Positions 27,001-36,436 are shown, counted from the first letter of the stretch. The stretch: 64,000 bases of DNA from Sediminivirga luteola (GCF_014639315.1 NZ_BMFY01000013.1:1-64000), one strand, 5' to 3'. Notes: generated from the sequence alone by a model not told the origin. Numbers and translations: made by a program.

Positions 27001-27051
27001 TAGAGTGCCTGGTGGCGTTCGCGCGACCGGTCGATGCCGGTTGGCGCGAGC
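27001..27051 (+). promoter_or_regulatory. Promoter -10 and leader hairpin upstream of phosphatase-family gene
   Basis: TAGAGT (27001-27006) is a likely -10 box starting a leader of about 90 nt. In it GTTCGCGCGACCGG (27017-27030) can pair with CCGGTTGGCGCGAGC (27037-27051) around a 6-nt loop with one bulge. The ribosome-binding site AAGGAGAG follows much later (27087). The hairpin could be regulatory or protective. Confidence 0.45.
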
Positions 27052-27102
27052 CGTGAGCCCGCGCCCCTGGGACAAGCCCTGCGACAAGGAGAGAACCCAC
27101 GC

Positions 27103-27915
27103 ATGACCGGCGAGCACGCACAGCTGGCAGCGGCCCTCGACGCCGCGCGGATCACCGGGAACGTCGCCACCCCGCGGGAGAACAACCTCCTGCACATACG
27201 CCGCTTCCTGGACCAGGAGGAGGGCTTCCACTTCGGCGTGGAGCTGACCCGGCACTGGGATGCCGAGAGCGTCTTCGCCCTCATGGTGGACAAAGCCGGC
27301 ATCGACCCCGACCCGGATCACACTCAGGGCCAGGACACCATCTCGGCGGGAGCATGCATCGCCGCCGCCGAGCGGTACGCCGAGGTCCTCGGTGAGGCGG
27401 TCGCCGCCGGGGAACCGCTGCTCTTCGCCTCCGGTCATCCGGCCGGGATGCTGCCCGTCTACGCCTCCCTCGCCCAGGCCGCTGCCCAGGCCGGCGCCCG
27501 GGTGCTCACCCTGACTGGCGGGATCCCCGTCGACGACCGGCAGCCGGCAGGCGGGGGAGACCTGCGGCACCTCGGCGGCGTCTGGTACTGGCAGCGCCAC
27601 GGCAGCGCCCTGCACACCCATGCCCCGGAGCCGATGCGCGCCCTGCTGGCCGCGCTGGCAAGGGACGGCACGGAGGAAAACACGGAGCCTGGACTCGTGA
27701 TCGCCGATCACGGCTGGGCGGGGGCGGCCGGCAGCGCCGGCCTGCGCACCATCGGCGTGGCCGACTGCAACGATCCGGCGCTCTTCGTCGCCGAGGCCCA
27801 GGGACAGGTCGAGGTCTGCGTCCCGCTGGACGACAATGTGCCCTCCCAGCTCTACGCGCCACTGGCGGAGTTCATCGCCGAACGCGCGGGCCTGCCCCGG
27901 CCGCCGGTGTGGTGA
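27103..27915 (+). CDS. Actinobacterial phosphatase-family protein (PF15698-like)
   Basis: 270 aa. The order of motifs TPRENNLLHI, GQDTISAGACIAAAERYA, LFASGHPAGMLPVY, HTHAPEPMRALL, VIADHGWAGAAG and GVADCNDPALF matches the family annotated as Phosphatase in actinobacteria (PF15698 by recollection). Several histidines and aspartates look like metal ligands. Substrate is not known. The ATG at 27103 has AAGGAGAG upstream. Confidence 0.8.
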   Translation: MTGEHAQLAAALDAARITGNVATPRENNLLHIRRFLDQEEGFHFGVELTRHWDAESVFALMVDKAGIDPDPDHTQGQDTISAGACIAAAERYAEVLGEAVAAGEPLLFASGHPAGMLPVYASLAQAAAQAGARVLTLTGGIPVDDRQPAGGGDLRHLGGVWYWQRHGSALHTHAPEPMRALLAALARDGTEENTEPGLVIADHGWAGAAGSAGLRTIGVADCNDPALFVAEAQGQVEVCVPLDDNVPSQLYAPLAEFIAERAGLPRPPVW

Positions 27916-27953
27916 ATCCGCCCGGGTCCGCGGCGGCGCATAGAATCGACCCC

Positions 27954-29087
27954 ATGGAAAACGGTCCCGCCGGCAGTCAGCACCCTGCCCCCGAATCCAG
28001 GCGGGACGCCCCGGTCCCGGCGCCGGGAAGCGGCGTGTCCTTCGTGATGCCCGTCCTGAACGAGCGCGCCTATCTGCGCCAGGCGGTCGAGACCGTGCTG
28101 CGGCAGGAGGTCGACGGTCCCGTCGAGATCGTGCTGGCGCTGGGTCCCTCCACCGACGGCACCACGGAGCTGGCCAGGGACCTGGCCGCCCAAGATCCGC
28201 GCATCGTGCTGGTCGACAACCCGGGCACCGATATCCCGATCGGCCTGAACGCCGCCATCCGGGCCAGTTCCCATCCCACCGTCGTCCGCGTCGACGCGCA
28301 CTCCGAGCTGCCGCCGGGCTACGCGGCGCTGGGCCTGGAGATCCTCGCCGAGCAGCGCGCGGCCAATGTCGGCGGCGTGATGCGGGCCCATGGCAGACGT
28401 CCGTTCCAGCGCGCCGTCGCCCGCGCCTACAACTCACGCATCGGCCTCGGCGGCGCCGCCTATCACAGCGGCGGCGAGCCCGGCGAGGCCGAGTCCGCCT
28501 ATCTGGGCGTCATGCGCCGCGCGGTGCTGGACGAGGTCGGCCTGTACGACGAGACCATCCGGCGCGGCGAGGACTGGGAGCTGAACCTGCGCATCCGCGA
28601 AGCCGGCTATCGGGTGTGGTTCGACCCCAGGCTCGCGGTCACCTACTGGCCCAGGGAGAGCTGGCGCCGCCTGGCCCAGCAGTTCCTGGCCACCGGCACC
28701 TGGCGCGGCGAGCTGGTCCGCCGGTACCGGCTGCGCAACGGGCTGCGCTACTTCGCGCCCCCGGCACTCGTGCTCGCGCTGCCCTGCTCGGCCGCCGTGG
28801 GAGCCCTGCAGGCTGCCGACGTCCTGACCGGGCCGGCCGCCTGGGTCGCCTCTGTCGTGCATCTTCCGGTCGGCGCCTATGCGCTGCTCATCGCCGGCGT
28901 CGCGGCCGGTCCCGGCGGCGGGGAGAGCTGGCGGGACAAGGTCTGCACGCTCGCCGTGCTCCCGACCATGCACCTGGCCTGGGGCGCCGGTTTCCTGCGC
29001 GGTGTGCTGCGCGGTGCCCGGCACACCGTCGACGGCTCACGGCTGCGTCAGGAGCGGGTGGCCGGTGCACGGCCCGAAGGGACCTGA
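27954..29087 (+). CDS. Family 2 glycosyltransferase, ExoA-like
   Basis: 377 aa. The GT-A domain starts at about residue 28 (FVMPVLNERAYLRQAVETVL), with a VRVDAHSELPPGY metal motif and an acidic RRGEDWELNLRIREAGY acceptor motif. Two or three C-terminal hydrophobic segments (about 265-345) probably anchor it in the membrane. This resembles ExoA-type enzymes that extend lipid-linked sugars. TAGAAT at 27941-27946 lies 7 nt before the ATG, so a leaderless mRNA is likely. Confidence 0.85.
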   Translation: MENGPAGSQHPAPESRRDAPVPAPGSGVSFVMPVLNERAYLRQAVETVLRQEVDGPVEIVLALGPSTDGTTELARDLAAQDPRIVLVDNPGTDIPIGLNAAIRASSHPTVVRVDAHSELPPGYAALGLEILAEQRAANVGGVMRAHGRRPFQRAVARAYNSRIGLGGAAYHSGGEPGEAESAYLGVMRRAVLDEVGLYDETIRRGEDWELNLRIREAGYRVWFDPRLAVTYWPRESWRRLAQQFLATGTWRGELVRRYRLRNGLRYFAPPALVLALPCSAAVGALQAADVLTGPAAWVASVVHLPVGAYALLIAGVAAGPGGGESWRDKVCTLAVLPTMHLAWGAGFLRGVLRGARHTVDGSRLRQERVAGARPEGT

Positions 29088-29091
29088 CGCC

Positions 29092-29697
29092 ATGGACGCC
29101 GAGCGTTTCGCCCCCGATGATCTTCCCCGCTGCCCGTGGAGCGCCGGCGCCCCGGAGCTCGTGCCCTATCACGACACCGAGTGGGGGTTCCCGGTCGGGG
29201 AGGACCGCCGCCTGTTCGAGAAGCTGTGCCTGGAGACCTTCCAGGCCGGGCTGAGCTGGCGGACCATCCTGAACAAGCGCGAGGCGTTCCGGGAGGTGTT
29301 CTCGGGGTTCGACCACGCGGTGATCGCGGAGTTCGGCGAACGGGACATCGCCCGGCTGCTCGGCGACCCGCGCATCGTGCGCAACCGCGCGAAGATCGAG
29401 GCGACCATCGGCAACGCCCGCCGCATGACCGAGCTGGTGGAACGCGAAGGCTCGCTCGCGGCGTTCGTCTGGCGGTACGAACCCGCCCCGGAGGAGCTGC
29501 CGGCACCGCAGTCGGTGACCACCTCTCCGGCATCGATCGCGATGGCGAAGGAACTCAAGCGGCGCGGCTGGCGCTTTGTCGGCCCCACCACGGCCTACGC
29601 CTTCATGCAGGCGATGGGGCTGCTGAACGACCACGTCCACGGCTGCGTCGTCCGCCCCCGGGTCGACCAGGCCCGGGCGGCGTTCACCCGTCCTTAA
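29092..29697 (+). CDS. tag: DNA-3-methyladenine glycosylase I
   Basis: Base-excision repair enzyme that removes 3-methyladenine from alkylated DNA. 201 aa. The N-terminal CPW (RCPWSAGAPELVPYHDTEWG), the FEKLCLETFQAGLSWRTIL segment and the C-terminal NDHVHGC give the Cys/His zinc-binding residues of the family. It starts 4 bp after the glycosyltransferase gene and is convergent with the DUF3866 gene. It lies near pafBC, a DNA-damage regulator pair. Confidence 0.94.
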   Translation: MDAERFAPDDLPRCPWSAGAPELVPYHDTEWGFPVGEDRRLFEKLCLETFQAGLSWRTILNKREAFREVFSGFDHAVIAEFGERDIARLLGDPRIVRNRAKIEATIGNARRMTELVEREGSLAAFVWRYEPAPEELPAPQSVTTSPASIAMAKELKRRGWRFVGPTTAYAFMQAMGLLNDHVHGCVVRPRVDQARAAFTRP

Positions 29698-29706
29698 CGC
29701 CCTCGG

Positions 29707-30861
29707 CTAGAGCAGGCTCGCCGCGTGGCGGCCTGCGGCAGCGGCGGCGAGGAACGCGGCGGGGTCGTCCTCCAGGCCGCGGCCCATCGTGCGCAGGGCC
29801 ACCGGACTGGTCTTCAAGGCGGCACCGAGTCCTTCGCAGGCCACCGGCACGATCCGGTGCCGGCCCGCCAGGGTGCGTGCTTGCTCTGCGACCAGACCGG
29901 CGAGTTCCGGCGGGCACTCCAGCCCGGGATCGCGCAGATCCGGCAGCGGGACATCGACGCCGGACTGCGCCACCTTGCCCAGGGCCGTCATGCTGTGGTG
30001 GGAGATTCCGTGGTGCCGCTCGCGCCGGTCGGCGCCGGAGACCCGCAGCACGCCGATGGGACGACCGCCCAAGACCTGCGCCGCGTTGAGGTGGTCGCCG
30101 CATACCACGCCGGAGAAACCCCAGGCTGTTCCGGTGCCCAGATTGCCGGGACCCTGAGCGACGACCGCCACCTCGGCGCCGAGCACATGCCGGGCGGCGA
30201 GCAGGCCGCTGTGCACCGTCACGGCCTCCAGATCCCCGCCGTGCGCCTGGCCCGTGCTGACGGTGCCGGCCAGCCAGCCGGCCTCTTTCAGCCCGGCCAC
30301 GGCGCGGGAGAACGCCATCGGCAAGGCGGCGCCGTCGGTGAGCACATAGGCGATGCGCGTGCCCGGCCTGGCCGCCAGGACGCCAGCGGCGACCGCCGGC
30401 AGCGCGGAATGCAGATCGGCGACGAGCACCGGCATCCCCTCCAGCGACCCGGCTGCGGCGAGGGCCTCGTGATGCTCGGACTCCTGATCGTCCACGCCGA
30501 GCACCATGGTCTGCAGCGGGGAATACCTGTCCTTCACCAGATGCCCGGGGCCCGGGGGAGGATCGGCGGGCAGGCGGTCAGGGATCGCCACCACGAGCGC
30601 GAAACCCCCTGTGCCGAGCCGGCGGGCCAGGGAGGAGACGTTGAGCAGCACCCGATCACCGGGCTCCGGGGAGCCGACGAGGTCCGTATAGGCCAGTGCC
30701 CGGACGGACTCCGGCTCCCCGCCGCGGCCCGGCTCATCGTGCTCGCCGGGCTCACTGGCGGGCGCGGCCGGCAGCGGTGCCTCAAGCCGCGCGGCCACCT
30801 CCCGCACCCCCGGCCACTCGCTCCGGATAGCCGTCACCTGTGCGCTGCGCCAATGGATCAC
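29707..30861 (-). CDS. DUF3866 family protein
   Basis: About 384 aa, soluble, conserved in actinobacteria and function unknown. Recognisable segments are GDRVLLNVSSLARRLGTGGFALVVAI, the central GPGNLGTGTAWGFSGV and the HHGISHHSMTALGKVA stretch. The start is a GTG at 30861. TAGCAT on the minus strand (30873-30868) ends 6 nt before it, suggesting a leaderless mRNA. It is divergent from pafB (35 bp between starts). Confidence 0.85.
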   Translation of the reverse strand: MIHWRSAQVTAIRSEWPGVREVAARLEAPLPAAPASEPGEHDEPGRGGEPESVRALAYTDLVGSPEPGDRVLLNVSSLARRLGTGGFALVVAIPDRLPADPPPGPGHLVKDRYSPLQTMVLGVDDQESEHHEALAAAGSLEGMPVLVADLHSALPAVAAGVLAARPGTRIAYVLTDGAALPMAFSRAVAGLKEAGWLAGTVSTGQAHGGDLEAVTVHSGLLAARHVLGAEVAVVAQGPGNLGTGTAWGFSGVVCGDHLNAAQVLGGRPIGVLRVSGADRRERHHGISHHSMTALGKVAQSGVDVPLPDLRDPGLECPPELAGLVAEQARTLAGRHRIVPVACEGLGAALKTSPVALRTMGRGLEDDPAAFLAAAAAGRHAASLL

Positions 30862-30896
30862 GCCGTCATGCTACCGCCCGTAGTACCGTGGAAGAC

Positions 30897-31898
30897 GTGA
30901 GTGATCGCGGGGACCGGACCGAGCGTCTGCTCAATGTGCTGATCGCGCTGCGATCCACTTCCACCTGGATCAGCCGCGCCCAGTTGCGGGAGTCCATCGA
31001 CGGCTACCGGGAGCTCTCGGACCAGGCTTTCGACCGGCAGTTCAGCCGGGACAAGAAGACGCTGCGCGATCTCGGCGTGAACATCCTCACCCGGGAGCAC
31101 GACGACTTCTTCGGCGAGGACGAATCGGACTCCGGCTATCGCATCGCCGACTCCGGCTACGAGCTGCCGCCGCTGAGTTTCACGCCCGCCGAGGCCGCCG
31201 TCATCGCCGCTGCGGCGGGCATCTGGCGGCAGGCGGCGCTGGGGCAGCACGCCGAACGCGCCCTGACCAAGCTCAAGGCGCTCGGGGTGGAGTTCTCCGC
31301 CGAGGCGCTGGGCGGGATCACGATGTTCGGCCATCAGCCGGAGCCGTCCTTCACCCCGGTGTACGAGGCGGTGCGTGACGGCCAGGCGATCGGCTTCTCC
31401 TACCGCAAACCCCGTCAGGGACCGCAGCCGCGCCGGGTGGAGCCATGGGGTCTGCTGACCCGCCGGGGCACGAGCTACCTCTACGGCCGGGACCTCGATC
31501 GCCAGGCGCCGCGGCTGTTCCGCCTGGACCGCATCGCAGGCACGGTGAAACCGCTGCCGGGGCGCCGTGGCGGCGATTACGAGCGCCCCGAGCAGATCGA
31601 TTTCCGCGCGCTGCTGCCGCGCATGCAGGCGGAGGAGGAGCAGAGCCGGGCGGTGCTGCGGTTGGCGCCCGGCAGAGGCGCCGCCCTCCGCCGGCGCGGG
31701 ACGGTGCAGCCGGACGATCCGGATGTGGTGCGGCTGGGCTACCGGGACGAAACCGCCTTCGCCGCCGAGCTGGCCGCCTACGGCGCCGATGTCCGGGTGC
31801 TGGAGCCGGAGACGCTGCGCGACGCGCTCGATCGGCACCTGGCCGCGGTCGAGCGCCGGCTGGCGGCCCTGGTCGAGGGAGAGGAACCGGCCCGATGA
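30897..31898 (+). CDS. pafB: Transcriptional regulator PafB (WYL domain)
   Basis: 333 aa. An N-terminal winged helix (RTERLLNVLIALRSTSTWIS) is followed by the WYL-type region (residues 150-230, VEPWGLLTRRGTSYLYGRDLD) and a C-terminal extension. PafB forms with PafC an activator of many DNA-damage genes in mycobacteria. The GTG at 30897 was chosen; a GTG at 30888 is in frame. TAGTAC at 30881-30886 is a plausible -10 box. Its stop overlaps pafC (ATGA). No pup or pafA genes are nearby. Confidence 0.9.
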   Translation: MSDRGDRTERLLNVLIALRSTSTWISRAQLRESIDGYRELSDQAFDRQFSRDKKTLRDLGVNILTREHDDFFGEDESDSGYRIADSGYELPPLSFTPAEAAVIAAAAGIWRQAALGQHAERALTKLKALGVEFSAEALGGITMFGHQPEPSFTPVYEAVRDGQAIGFSYRKPRQGPQPRRVEPWGLLTRRGTSYLYGRDLDRQAPRLFRLDRIAGTVKPLPGRRGGDYERPEQIDFRALLPRMQAEEEQSRAVLRLAPGRGAALRRRGTVQPDDPDVVRLGYRDETAFAAELAAYGADVRVLEPETLRDALDRHLAAVERRLAALVEGEEPAR

Positions 31899-32869
31899 GT
31901 GCCGACGCCGCAGGCCGCCTGACCCGCCTGATCAGCCTGGTGCCGTGGCTGGTGGAGCATCCCGGGGCGTCCCGCGCGGAGACCGCCGCCCGGTTCGGCA
32001 TCACGGAGGAGCAGCTGGAGGAGGACCTGAACCTGCTGTTCCTCTCCGGCCGCCCCGGCCATATGCCCGACGACCTCATCGACGTCATCCGCGACGGCGA
32101 CCGGATCTACGTGGAGAACGCCCAGGAACTGTCCGTGCCGGCCCGGCTCTCCGCCGACGAGGCGAGCGCCCTGCTGGTGGCGCTGCGGGCGCTGCGCGGC
32201 TCCGCGCTGGCCGCCGAGCACCTCGACGCACTCGATTCGGCGGAGGAGAAGCTGCGCGTGGCGGCGGGCGAGGGCGCGGCCACCGCGCTGGACCTGGAGC
32301 TCCCGCCGGAGGATCCCGCCGTGCAGCGAGCGCTCGCCCGTGCCGTCGAACGGGGCGAGGCGCTGCGGATCAGCTATCACGTGGCGGCCCGCGACGAGAT
32401 GACCGAGCGGATCGTCTCGCCGCAGCGGCTCCTGGTGGCCGACGGCACCTGGTACGTCGATGCGTGGTGTCACACCTCCGGGGGAGACCGCCGGTTCCGG
32501 CTCGATGCCATCCACGCGCTGGAGCCCGTACGCGCACCGGCAGCACCCGCGGCTCCGGATCGCGCAGATCGATCAGCGCGCCGGCGCACCGACCTGCTGC
32601 CCGGTGCCAGCCGCACCAGCCGGCGGGTGCGGCTGAGGCTGGCGCCGGAACGGGCCTATCTGGCCGAGCGGATCCCGGCGCGGACCCGCGAGCACGCCGA
32701 CGACGGATCGCTCACCCTGGAGCTGACGATCGTCGAGCCGGAGTGGCTGCACCGTTTCCTGCTCCAGCACGGCGACGCGGTCCTGGAGGTCTCCCCGCCC
32801 GAGGCCGCCGCCGAGGCGCTGCGCCGGATCCGCAGCCGCCGTGCCGGTGAGGAGAGCAGCGACGGATGA
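31895..32869 (+). CDS. pafC: Transcriptional regulator PafC (WYL domain)
   Basis: 324 aa, partner of PafB. The N-terminal helix-turn-helix is LTRLISLVPWLVEHPGASRA, and the WYL region has ISPQRLL-like and DGTWYVDAWCH segments near residue 190. The translational overlap with pafB fits an obligate heterodimer. A promoter candidate for tatA lies just after it. Confidence 0.9.
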   Translation: MSADAAGRLTRLISLVPWLVEHPGASRAETAARFGITEEQLEEDLNLLFLSGRPGHMPDDLIDVIRDGDRIYVENAQELSVPARLSADEASALLVALRALRGSALAAEHLDALDSAEEKLRVAAGEGAATALDLELPPEDPAVQRALARAVERGEALRISYHVAARDEMTERIVSPQRLLVADGTWYVDAWCHTSGGDRRFRLDAIHALEPVRAPAAPAAPDRADRSARRRTDLLPGASRTSRRVRLRLAPERAYLAERIPARTREHADDGSLTLELTIVEPEWLHRFLLQHGDAVLEVSPPEAAAEALRRIRSRRAGEESSDG

Positions 32870-32904
32870 GCGGAGACCTGCGGCGAAGGAGAGCCGTGAG
32901 GGCG

Positions 32905-32910
32905 TACAAT
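32905..32910 (+). promoter_or_regulatory. Candidate -10 box for tatA
   Basis: TACAAT sits 32 nt before the tatA start, with AAGGAGAG (32932-32939) as ribosome-binding site. The -35 region is not clear. Confidence 0.4.
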
Positions 32911-32942
32911 GGAAGGCGTTCCACACTGCGCAAGGAGAGCCG

Positions 32943-33236
32943 ATGCGACCAGAGCCCATCCACATCATCATCCTGCTGATCGTGGTGCTGATCATCTTCG
33001 GCGCCCCCAAGCTGCCGATGATCGCGAAGAACATCGGCAAATCGATGAAGATCTTCAAGTCCGAGGTCAAGGACCTGCGGGACGACAACGGATCCACCGA
33101 TAGCGAGGACACGCGGGCACTGACGGACACCACGCCGGCCTCGGCGGAGGACGAGCTCGGGCGGCCGGGGTCCTCGCAGGCATCGCAGCCGACCCAGCAG
33201 CCCTCGCAGGACAGCGCGCCGCGCCGCGACAGCTGA
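32943..33236 (+). CDS. tatA: Sec-independent translocase subunit TatA
   Basis: 97 aa. A short N-terminal membrane helix (IHIIILLIVVLIIFGAPKLP) with the FG(A)PKLP hinge is followed by an amphipathic helix (IAKNIGKSMKIFKSEV) and a polar tail. It forms the pore-like component that exports folded proteins with TatC. The gene is 4 bp before tatC and follows pafBC, the mycobacterial arrangement. Confidence 0.94.
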   Translation: MRPEPIHIIILLIVVLIIFGAPKLPMIAKNIGKSMKIFKSEVKDLRDDNGSTDSEDTRALTDTTPASAEDELGRPGSSQASQPTQQPSQDSAPRRDS

Positions 33237-33240
33237 CCCG

Positions 33241-34062
33241 GTGCGCAAGCCCACTGCGCGCAGGAAGCGAGACCCCGAAGGCCGGATGCCGCTCAAGGCG
33301 CATCTGGTCGAGCTGCGCAACAGGCTGATCATCGCGGCCATCGCCCTGGTGGCCGGTGCCGTGGCCGGATGGTTCTTCTACGATCCGGTGCTCCAGCTGC
33401 TCATGCTGCCGATCGAGGACGTGGCGGCGCAGGACGGCAGGAACGCCGAGCTGAACTTCGCCGGTGTCGTCTCGCCCTTCGATCTGAAGGTGAAGGTCTC
33501 TCTTTTCATCGGCGCCTTCGTCTCCTCGCCCATGTGGCTCTACCAGGTATGGGCGTTCGTTGTGCCGGGCCTGACCCGGCGGGAGAAGCGCTACACCCTC
33601 GGGTTCCTGGCCGCCGCCATCCCGCTGTTCCTGGCCGGCACCGGACTGGCGTTCTTCGCCCTGCCGAACGCGATCCGCGCGCTCACCGCCTTCACCCCGA
33701 CCGGTGCGTCGAACTTCATCCAGGCCGATCAGTATCTGTCGTTCGTGATGCTGATCATCCTGGTCTTCGGCGTGGCCTTCGTGCTTCCGGTGCTGCTCTT
33801 CGGGCTCAATCTGATGGGGATCCTGAGCGCCAGGACGATTGCCCGGCATTGGCGATGGATCGTCATGCTGGTGTTCGTCTTCGCTGCGATCGCCACCCCG
33901 GCGCCCGATGCTCTCTCCATGTTCTTCCTGGTGATTCCCATGATGGCGCTGTTCGCGCTGTCCTGGGTGCTGTGCTGGCTCAACGACCGCCGGCGCAAGA
34001 AGCGCGCCATCGCGGAGGGCACCTGGGTCGATCCGGACGACGGCCTGGAGGACGATGACTGA
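33241..34062 (+). CDS. tatC: Sec-independent translocase subunit TatC
   Basis: 273 aa, six membrane helices. The N-terminal MPLKAHLVELRNRLI segment and the loop VSPFDLKVKVSLFIGAFVSSPMWLYQVWAFVVPGL are the signal-peptide binding regions. It recognises twin-arginine signal peptides, probably including that of the Rieske protein QcrA. GTG start 4 bp after tatA; its end overlaps helY by 8 nt. The C-terminus is acidic (DDGLEDDD). Confidence 0.95.
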   Translation: MRKPTARRKRDPEGRMPLKAHLVELRNRLIIAAIALVAGAVAGWFFYDPVLQLLMLPIEDVAAQDGRNAELNFAGVVSPFDLKVKVSLFIGAFVSSPMWLYQVWAFVVPGLTRREKRYTLGFLAAAIPLFLAGTGLAFFALPNAIRALTAFTPTGASNFIQADQYLSFVMLIILVFGVAFVLPVLLFGLNLMGILSARTIARHWRWIVMLVFVFAAIATPAPDALSMFFLVIPMMALFALSWVLCWLNDRRRKKRAIAEGTWVDPDDGLEDDD

Positions 34063-36436
34063 TCAGGATCTCTCCCCGGCGGAGCGGTACGCCCGGGCAC
34101 GCGAACGCCAGGCGCGGCTGCGCACCGGCTTCGGCGCGTTCGAAGCAGGACTGGGCTTCGAAGCGGACGAGTTCCAGCGCCGTGCCGGTCAGGCGCTGGA
34201 GGACGGCACCTCGGTGCTGGTCGCCGCGCCGACCGGCGCGGGCAAGACGGTGGTCGCGGAGTTCGCCGTGCGGCTCGCCCTGGACGAGGGCCGCCGCCTG
34301 TTCTACACCGCCCCCATCAAGGCGCTCAGCAACCAGAAGTTCCACGAACTGGCGGCGGTGCACGGTGCCGAGCGGGTGGGGCTGCTCACGGGTGACACGG
34401 TCGTCAACGGCGACGCGCAGATCGTGGTCATGACCACCGAAGTCCTGAGGAACATGATCTACGAGGGCTCCAGCCGCCTGGAGTCGCTGGGCTTCGTGGT
34501 GCTGGACGAGGTCCACTACCTGGCCGACCGCTTCCGCGGCCCGGTCTGGGAGGAAGTCATCATCATGCTGCCGGACCACGTCCGGCTCGTCTCGCTGTCC
34601 GCCACCGTCTCCAACGCCGAGGAGTTCGGCGCCTGGCTGGCGGAGGTCCGCGGCGAGACGGAGGTGATCGTCTCCGAACGCCGGCCGGTACCGCTCTACC
34701 ACCACATCATGGTCGGCGACCGCGTCTACGACATGTTCGGCCGCGACGGCAAGCCCAATCCCGCGCTCAAGCGGTTCACGCCGCGGCCGGGCGGCTACCG
34801 CGGCCACGGGCCGGGCCGTGACAGAGGCCGGCACCGGGACCGCGGCAGGGACCGCAGCCGCGCGCAGCGGGACCGGCTGCCGCGCCGGGCCAGCCGCGTC
34901 CAGGTCATCGAGGAGCTGCGCGGCCGGGGTCTGCTGCCGGCCATCACCTTCATCTTCTCCCGGAACGGCTGCGATGAGGCCGTGACCCAGTGCCTCGCCG
35001 CCGGGGTGCTGCTGACCGACCGGGAGGACCGGGCGCGGATCCAGGAGCGGCTGGACGCCCTGGCCGGGACCCTGGAGGAAGCGGACCTGGGCGTGCTGGG
35101 CTTCGCGACCTTCAGCCAGGGACTGCTCGCCGGCGTCGCGGCGCATCACGCCGGGATGCTCCCGCAGTTCAAGCAGCTGGTGGAGCAGCTCTTCCAGGAG
35201 GGGCTGCTCTCCGTGGTCTTCGCCACCGAGACCCTCGCCCTGGGCATCAACATGCCGGCCCGCACGGTCGTGCTGGAGCAGCTGACCAAGTTCAACGGGG
35301 AGACCCACGCGACCATCACGCCCGGCGAGTTCACCCAGCTGACCGGCCGCGCGGGGCGCCGCGGCATCGACGTGGAGGGCCACGCCCTGGTGGTGTGGAA
35401 CCCGCAGCTGGACCCGGCGGAGGCGGCGGGACTGGCGGTCAAGCGCAGTTACCGCCTGGTCTCCAGCTTCCGGCCGACCTACAACATGGCGGCCAATCTC
35501 GCGACCCGGCTCAGCGACGAGGAGGCGGAGACGGTCCTGGAGACCTCCTTCGCCCAGTTCCAGGCGGACCGTGGGGTCGTCGGCCTGGCCAAGCGCGTGC
35601 GCAAGAACGAGGAGGCGCTGGAGTCCTACGCCGGCAATATGGAGTGCGAACGCGGCGACTTCGCCGAGTACCACCGGCTGCGCCGGCAGCTCAGCGCCGC
35701 GGAACGACAGGGCCGAGGCGGCGGGGACCGGGAAGCGCGGGAGCGTCGCCGGCAGGACCTGCTGCTGGCGCTGCGGGCACATCCCTGTCACGGGTGCCCG
35801 GACCGCGAACGGCACGCCCGCTGGGCGGACCGCTGGTGGAAGCTGCGCAAGGACACCGACTCCCTGATCCGGCAGATCGAGGGACGCACCTCGTCGATCG
35901 CGAAGGTCTACCGCCGGGTGTGCGCGGTGCTGGAAGCGCTGGAGTTCCTGCCGGACAACCTGAGCCAGATCATCCGCATCTACGGCGAACGGGATCTGCT
36001 CACCGCGCTCAGCGTCCGCGAGGGCGTCTGGGACGGCCTGGGCCCGGCGGAGGCCGCCGGGCTGGCCGCGGCGCTCGTGTACCAGCCACGCCGGGACGAT
36101 GCCGCGCTGCCCGAGCGATACCCCACAGAACGGCTCACCGAGGCGCTCGAGCGGGTGTTCCGGCTCTGGAGCCAGGTCGAGGATCTGGAGGAGCAGCACC
36201 GCCTGCCGCGCACGCCCCGGCCAGAGCCCGGACTGGTCTGGCCGGTTTACCGGTGGGCGCAGGGCAGGAGCCTGGAAGGCGTGCTGCGCCGCGGGGACAT
36301 GGCCGCGGGTGACTTCGTGCGCTGGGCCAAGCAGACGGTCGACCTGCTCGACCAGATCGCTCAGGTCGCGGAGCCGGGCACCCGCGGGGTCCTGGAAGCG
36401 GCCATCGACGCCGTCCGCCGCGGCGTCGTGATCTGA
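34055..36436 (+). CDS. helY: Ski2-like superfamily II helicase HelY
   Basis: 793 aa. Walker A is AAPTGAGKT at about residues 57-65, the DEVH box is VLDEVHYL, motif III is SATVSN and motif VI is QLTGRAGRRGID. The C-terminal third is the DSHCT/arch-type helical region. The protein is shorter than the usual 900-residue actinobacterial form. It has an Arg/Gly-rich, RNA-binding-like insert (about residues 245-290) between helicase lobes. It overlaps tatC by 8 nt. A role in RNA turnover or DNA repair is inferred from family. Confidence 0.9.
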   Translation: MTDQDLSPAERYARARERQARLRTGFGAFEAGLGFEADEFQRRAGQALEDGTSVLVAAPTGAGKTVVAEFAVRLALDEGRRLFYTAPIKALSNQKFHELAAVHGAERVGLLTGDTVVNGDAQIVVMTTEVLRNMIYEGSSRLESLGFVVLDEVHYLADRFRGPVWEEVIIMLPDHVRLVSLSATVSNAEEFGAWLAEVRGETEVIVSERRPVPLYHHIMVGDRVYDMFGRDGKPNPALKRFTPRPGGYRGHGPGRDRGRHRDRGRDRSRAQRDRLPRRASRVQVIEELRGRGLLPAITFIFSRNGCDEAVTQCLAAGVLLTDREDRARIQERLDALAGTLEEADLGVLGFATFSQGLLAGVAAHHAGMLPQFKQLVEQLFQEGLLSVVFATETLALGINMPARTVVLEQLTKFNGETHATITPGEFTQLTGRAGRRGIDVEGHALVVWNPQLDPAEAAGLAVKRSYRLVSSFRPTYNMAANLATRLSDEEAETVLETSFAQFQADRGVVGLAKRVRKNEEALESYAGNMECERGDFAEYHRLRRQLSAAERQGRGGGDREARERRRQDLLLALRAHPCHGCPDRERHARWADRWWKLRKDTDSLIRQIEGRTSSIAKVYRRVCAVLEALEFLPDNLSQIIRIYGERDLLTALSVREGVWDGLGPAEAAGLAAALVYQPRRDDAALPERYPTERLTEALERVFRLWSQVEDLEEQHRLPRTPRPEPGLVWPVYRWAQGRSLEGVLRRGDMAAGDFVRWAKQTVDLLDQIAQVAEPGTRGVLEAAIDAVRRGVVI

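Noticed and set aside
33980-36199. 739-codon open frame on the minus strand
   Set aside because: Antisense shadow of helY caused by high GC codon use; no recognisable motif.
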